A stretch of DNA of 64,000 bases, from positions 330,001 to 394,000 of the forward strand of contig JAJOZX010001870.1 in NCBI GenBank assembly GCA_023014485.1, given 5' to 3'. This DNA comes from Bathynomus jamesi. Taxonomy: Eukaryota; Arthropoda; Malacostraca; Isopoda; Cirolanidae. Position 1 is the stretch's first letter, and every line of letters begins with the position of its first letter. Under the pieces are notes generated by a model. That model saw only the letters and a list, made by a program, of their open reading frames with translations. It searched no databases and was not told where the DNA came from. The position numbers and the translations under genes are program-made. Shown piece after piece: positions 59,117-64,000 of the stretch.

Positions 59117-59484
59117 TTTTTGAAAAGTATAGGTGATCGTGGTTTTTCCCATTATTTGGCACTATACTAGCACATTGGTATTACCTGTATACAGGCACAA
59201 CCTTTAAGCCGTTAGTCGTATGACATTGGCAGGCACACCAAACGACTTCTCTCATTAAGAGGATTCAGAAAACATCCCTACTTAATGATTTATCTTGATT
59301 CAGTAAAAAGTTAAAAAGTACGCATTTAAAAAAAAAAACTAGTAATTTCAAGGTCGATGCGAGACCCCTAAATATTGATCAATTTTTGTAAAAATGGTAC
59401 CAATGTGCTAGTATAGTGCCAAATAATGGGAAAAACCACGATCACCTATACTTTAAAAAAAAAATTGAAAAGTGGGCCACCCTA
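59117..59484 (-). repeat. Right terminal inverted repeat of element C
   Basis: This mirrors the left repeat. Its internal palindrome arms are at about 59124-59181 and 59397-59455. The same segment without its last 30 bp occurs at each tandem junction. Confidence 0.9.
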
Positions 59485-59489
59485 TTTGT

Positions 59490-60180
59490 ACACAAACTGT
59501 AAACTCTTTTGCGGTATTTAAAGAAATGGAGAAAGCGAATACGAGTGTTCCGGAAAAGGAGGGAATAATGGGGAAACAAGATGTCCAAAATGTTCTAATG
59601 CAAAACCGGATGGATGAGAGAAGAACAAATAAAAATATAACACGGAATAAAGACATAAAAGAAAGAAAAGAGATAGTAAAATTTGCGATGTGGTAAAACT
59701 GCCCAACGAGGGAAATGATAACAAGATAAAAACTAAAAATGTAGAAAATAAACGGCCGACAAGAATTGAAAACGTCAAAAATGATAATAATAATAATAGT
59801 AAAAACAATGATAATGATAATGAAAATAATAAAAATAATGATAATACCAAAATTAAAAACAGAAAATAAACAGACGACAGGAAATAGAAGCGTGGAAAAT
59901 ATCGTGTGTAAATACTATGCAAAAGGGCACTGCAGATATCGGGATGGGTATTGGGTAATGGGTAATGCATCCATGCACATCCCACGTTATGTAACTCGCA
60001 TTACACAAATGGATATTGAAAATTTAGAAATAAGTGCAAGCTCCACCATCTTACTGTCTGCAACAACTATGCAAGATATGGGAGGTGCAAATACGGACAA
60101 AAATGCTGTTACCACCACTCTCAAAGGAACGCGACAGGTGAACAGGAAAAGCCAGCATCAAAGAGGGCTACCAATTTTTT
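59490..60180 (+). pseudogene. LINE ORF1, central and CCCH part (copy 4)
   Basis: A charged Lys/Asn/Glu-rich stretch precedes CCCH fingers. IVCKYYAKGHCRY starts the first. After frame changes, a perfect C-x8-C-x5-C-x3-H finger is encoded at about 60055-60120 (CNNYARYGRCKYGQKCCYH). Just before it a TGA stands where a Cys of the second finger is expected. The spacing is that of tristetraprolin-type RNA-binding fingers. The frame is broken, so no full ORF1 protein is expected. Confidence 0.7.
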
Positions 60181-60535
60181 AGACGTAGTCAACACAATTC
60201 AATTGCTAAATACCATCCAGCAAATACAAAGTCAACTCACAAACACAGGAATCCGAGAGCCGTACAGAAGGCACACACAAAGACACTTTATGTGATATCG
60301 GAACAACAGGTATCGAAAAAGATAAAGAGAGGAAAATTCTCGGAGGATCACAAGCCAACGAAACCGGCACCACCATTGGAAAACGAATCGGAACTACATA
60401 AATGTAAAAACGATAGCGAAAAGTTAAAAATAATCCTCGCCAACATTCAGGACCCGAATTTTTGTTGGGTTAAGTTATGAATGCGTGTATTTGACAGGTT
60501 ACAAATGTGTCCGTTTGGGCAGTAAAGGGTTAAAT

Positions 60536-61556
60536 CGAACCATTCCCCGGACAAAGTTATATACCTGAAAGGACTCATGCAAGAAACCGGAGCAGACTTT
60601 GCAAGCTTCACGGAAACTCATCTAAAGGACTGCCAGGCGAACTGTGAAAACTGAGTTTTGTGTTGACAAAAAAGAAAAACAAATTGACAACTGTGACATA
60701 CTCCGAGGCGACAGAACAGTAAGGCGTAAAGGAGGATGTGCTATTTACACACGCGAAAGACATATGGCAGAAATTACTATAATTACTTCAAACAGCTACG
60801 TAAAATGTGTAGCAGCAAAAGTTAAAAAATTAAATATGGTACTAATTGTAATGTACAGACCTCCGAACACGCCAACTTCAAAATTCTCTGACTCCATTAC
60901 AGAGGTCAGAAACTGGGTAAAAGATCTACATTCTCCAACCCCAAATATTTTTCTCTGTGGTGATTTTAATTTTCCATTTATGAAATATAAAGGGATAAGA
61001 AAAAATATATGTATACATCAAGACAAGAAGGGCACACGAGAAGACCAGGAACAGGCAAAAATGCTCCTAACTCTAGCCGATGAATTTATGCTAACACAAG
61101 AAATAACAGAAAACACAAGAAAAAACAACTGCCTAGATTTGGTATTCACAAACAACAGTAACCTAATTGATAACAGAAATATCCCGAACTATAATATTTG
61201 ATCACAAAATTATTGAAATAACCAATATAAAAGCAATAGGAAAGGAAAGAATACGCACTCTAGAAGGAAGCAAATTCGAAATTTTTAATTTTCACTTCAA
61301 CTGGGAAGGTGTTGTTGCATTCAGCGTGGAAGCAGTAGACTGGAAAACCATCTTCAAGGCCAAGACAACGGAAGAGATGCTAATTACCTTAGAGGAGAAG
61401 ACGCTGAAAATTGTGGAAAGACATGTCCCCAAACTGCAACAAAGAGAAAAGAGAAGCAGGTTCGAGAAACAAAATAAGTCAATGTTCCGAAAGATAAAAA
61501 GTGACTGCAAAATTAAGAAACTGCAGAGACAACAACATCAGGAAACTATTAAATGA
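60536..61556 (+). pseudogene. LINE AP endonuclease domain (copy 4)
   Basis: Motifs in order are FTETHLKDCQ (another frame, about 60610), RRKGGCAIYTRERHM, LIVMYRPPNTP, LCGDFNFPFM (intact metal-binding motif at about 60955), and NNCLDLVFTNN, with the SDH region altered at about 61195. Frame changes at about 60650 and 61190 disrupt it. An extra stretch of about 60 bp at about 60457-60530 is absent from copy 3. Confidence 0.8.
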
Positions 61557-63110
61557 TAAATTGCAGAGTATAGACTGCGTCATACAGAACCTAATTGAGA
61601 AGCATACAGAAAAAGAAGATGACGCTATAGAAGCGATAAAGGTTAACTCAAAGTACTTCTATAATTTTGCAAAAAGGAAGTAAAAAAGTCGCACGTCTGT
61701 CGGACCTTTGAAAAATGAAAACAATGCTTTATCTGATGATCTAAAAGAAGTATCTGGAATATGATATAAAGAGCTCAGTACGAATCATCTTTCAGTATCC
61801 CAAAAACTGACAAATTGATATGCGATAAAAACGCGTTCTCTCAAGAACTACAAGGGGAAAGCATAACGGACTTTGATTTTACAACAGATATTACACAAGC
61901 TATAGGAAAACTAAAAGCACACTCGGCGGCAGGACCGTACAAATGGAATGCCATACTGATCAAAAACTGTAAGAATGCAATCGCTGAACCCCGATATTGG
62001 ATATGGAAACGATCACTTGACACGGGAGAAATTCCGGGCATCCTGACGAGAGCGAGCATAGTCCCAATATATAAAGGAGGAGATCGATCCGAGGCCAAGA
62101 ACTATAGACCAGTGTCGCTTACATCTCATCTCACTAAAATATTTGAAAGAATAGTTAGAGAAAAAATCTATTATTTTTTGGAAACTCCGAAAAATTTAAA
62201 TGATAACCAACATGGATTCTGGTCAGGCAGATCATGCCTATCACAACTAATGGAACATTTCAACAACATTATTGATGCACTTGAAAGTAATGAAAACTAT
62301 GATGTAATATACACAGACTTTGCCTTTGCCAAAACGTTCGACAAGTGTGACCATAGAATCATAATACATAAACTGAAATATATGGGAATAACAGGAAAAG
62401 TAGGGAAATTGATATATAATTTCTTTAGTGAGCGGAAGCAAGTCGTTACAGTTCAAGGAATATCTTCATCAGAATCAGAGGTCCTCAGCTCAGTACCACA
62501 AGGAACAGTATTAGCTCCATTACTCTTCATACCATGCTAACTGACATAGATGAGGACGTTACCAGAGACAGCACAGTTACATCGTTTGCCGATGAGACAA
62601 AGATTGTTAGAAATATAAGAAACTCAGATATAGGATCTCTACAAATAGACATGAACAGAATCTACAATTGGTCGGAAGACAACTATATGAAATTTAACGC
62701 TGAAAATTTTCAACTGTTAAGGTACGAAAAAAGGGAGGACCTAAATTTAGAGAAATTTAGAGAAATTCTAAAGCAAAAGATTTAGGAGTTGTAATGACTG
62801 ATGATGCGAAATTTGAAACACAAAATAAGGTAGCAATAAATAGAGAAAAGAGGGCAGATACTGAGAACCTTTAAACGAAGGGATAGGTATATAATGATTC
62901 CTCTATTGAAAACACTGATCATACCCAAGTTGGAATACGGCTCGGTCCTAACGTCCCCATATAAAAAAGAAGACATTAGTCAGCTAGAAGGGATTCAGAG
63001 AAGCTTCGCAGCCAAGATCAGTGGGTGCAAAGAACTAAATTACTGTGAAAGGTTACGTGAATTAAACCTATATATTCACTGGAAAGAAGAGAGAGATACA
63101 GATATAGTTA
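61557..63110 (+). pseudogene. LINE reverse transcriptase (copy 4)
   Basis: The frame 61815-62540 reads AGPYKWNAILIKNC, IVPIYKGGDRSEAKNYRPVS, GFWSGRSCLSQL and SSVPQGTVLAPLLF. The next frame has SFADETK in place of FADD: the second catalytic Asp has become Glu, which would impair catalysis. A final frame (62894-63110) covers IPKLEYGSVLTSPYKKED. Frameshifts lie at about 62530, 62790 and 62860. Confidence 0.82.
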
Positions 63111-63120
63111 GGATACACAA

Positions 63121-63888
63121 AGTTCTCTTGTTTTCTCTGCGAGTGGGACAGCCGAGCTAAGGGGAGTCATTATACACAGAAAGAGTGGCCACTTCGACAA
63201 AATTGGTTCCATGACGGAAAACTGTTGCCCATCAACCCCTAGGAGATCCAGCAAAAGTTTTTTTACCACCTCTCCATACCAAACTTGGTTTGATGAAAAG
63301 TTTTGTAAAAGCCATGTCAGAGAAGGCATTTTTGTGGGCCCACAGATCAGAGAAGTGGTGAAAGACACTGCATTTGATGAGTCTTTGAATGAGGTTGAAA
63401 GAACAGCATGGAAAGCTTTTAAAGAAGTGACTACGAATTTCCTCGGCAGGGTCAAATCAAAAAATTGTTTCCCTGGTTGAACAAATGCTTAGTGCTTACC
63501 AAGCCATGGGGTGTAACATGTCTGAAAATGCATTTCCTGCACTCCTACCTGGACTTCTTCCTATCAAACCTGGGCGCTGTCAGCGATGAACATGGTGAAA
63601 GATTTCATTAGGGCATATCAACCATGGAAAAGCGGTACCAAGGAAGATATAACCCCAGTATGTTGGCCGACTACTGTTGGACACTTATACGAGAAGCCCC
63701 TAGTACTAGTTATAAGCGAAAATCAGCTGCAAAAACATTTTTAGTAGGGTACTACTAGTCTTTATTTTACGATTAAATATATAAAAAGTAAGAAAATCTG
63801 TCAATTTTTATTTGCATTTCCTTCGAAATTGGTGGGTGATAAAAAAATTCTGTTTTCAAATTCGCAATAGGATATGGCGTGCTTATAT
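63121..63888 (+). pseudogene. Fragment of an uncharacterised arthropod repeat-borne protein, inserted in the LINE
   Basis: Read over several frames, the segment gives FSCFLCEWDSRA, HYTQKEWPLR, FLPPLHTKLGLMKSFVKAM, REGIFVGPQIREVVKD, AWKAFKEVTTNFLG, NMSLKMHFLHSYLDFF, NLGAVSDEHGERFH and MEKRYQGRYNPSMLADYCW. I recognise this order from a family of uncharacterised proteins scattered in arthropod genomes. Its function is unknown to me. Here it is broken by frameshifts and an internal deletion, and it replaces about 60 codons of the LINE. Confidence 0.6.
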
Positions 63889-64000
63889 ATATGTAAGAAT
63901 ATTCAACCAGCTGCCCAAGTAAGTACGAAATATGACTGGTGTAGTAGCAGAAACCTTCAAAAGGAGATTAGACCTCTTGCTCAGAACAATACCAGATAAG
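63888..64000 (+). pseudogene. LINE copy 4, ORF2 tail
   Basis: VRIFNQLPKYVRNMTG is followed, in the next frame, by ETFKRRLDLLLRTIPDK. These match the ORF2 tail of copy 1 (GPRLFNQLPKDLRN..). The copy runs off the window end. Confidence 0.75.

Larger units (their letters stand above)
45465..59484 (-). mobile_element. TAGGGTG-family transposon, lineage C, with four tandem gene units
   Basis: The outer ends are TAGGGTGGCCCACTTTTC (45465-) and its reverse complement (-59484). They are parts of about 370-bp terminal inverted repeats. Between them lie four copies of a 3.4-kb unit (periods about 3421, 3394, 3400 and 3417). Each unit carries one five-exon transposase gene on the minus strand. TGTACA lies just outside both ends (45456-45461 and 59487-59492). 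The whole array could in principle move as one unit. Confidence 0.88.
59485..63120 (+). mobile_element. LINE copy 4, continuation after transposon C
   Basis: The sequence resumes ORF1 at CTQTVNSFAVFKEMEKAN and continues through CCCH fingers, endonuclease and RT to about 63120, where a foreign fragment interrupts it. The LINE 3' part returns at about 63888. Confidence 0.82.

Overview
The window is 64 kb of eukaryotic, repeat-dense, AT-rich DNA with no convincing host gene. Everything that can be named is a mobile element, a relic of one, or a microsatellite. Introns with GT..AG borders, long (TA)n tracts, LINEs, DD41D mariners, a Penelope-like element and a Polinton-type polymerase relic point to an invertebrate animal. 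A fragment of an uncharacterised protein family that I know mainly from arthropods (about 63.12-63.89 kb) favours an arthropod. The species cannot be told from this sequence.

Layout. 0-3.3 kb: two copies of one LINE family in inverted orientation. 3.3-4.7 kb: a complete DD41D mariner with an intact 356-aa transposase. 4.7-5.3 kb: a possible LTR followed by a primer-binding-site-like sequence. 8.8-10.1 kb: a deleted hAT element. 12.8-14.6 kb: a decayed LINE. 14.8-17.1 kb: element A of an unusual transposon family whose ends read TAGGGTG. 17.1-21.5 kb: a decayed protein-primed family-B DNA polymerase of Polinton/adintovirus type. 21.7-22.6 kb: a fold-back Mutator-like element. 22.8-23.4 kb: a piggyBac-like MITE. 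24.2-27.1 kb: element B of the TAGGGTG family. 27.1-32.0 kb: a Penelope-like element (reverse transcriptase plus GIY-YIG nuclease) with an inverted partial copy. 33.8-34.4 kb: a deleted mariner. 34.6-36.8 kb: a CR1-like LINE. 36.9-37.9 and 44.3-44.9 kb: tRNA-derived SINE clusters. 38.0-42.5 kb: a decayed LINE. 42.6-44.2 kb: a third mariner. 44.9-64.0 kb: another copy of the first LINE family, interrupted by the 14-kb element C and again by a gene fragment near 63.1 kb.

The main observation is the TAGGGTG family. Three divergent lineages (A, B, C) occur in one window. All encode the same new-looking transposase architecture: an N-terminal helical domain, HWDGK with a first Asp, CFDTT with a second Asp, C-x2-H, ARWM, and a C-terminal NDxAER with a Glu. 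This order resembles hAT-type RNase-H-fold transposases, but the sequence is clearly different. Lineage C is present as four tandem 3.4-kb gene units inside one intact pair of about 370-bp terminal inverted repeats. Each terminal repeat contains its own palindrome of about 57-bp arms, and the tandem junctions fall exactly in those arms. The first unit can be spliced by eye into a 749-codon, five-exon gene. Units 2 and 3 differ from it almost only by single-base indels, which may be uncorrected long-read error.

Most element boundaries lie against (TA)n tracts, so TA-rich microsatellites act here as the common landing zone or by-product of insertion.
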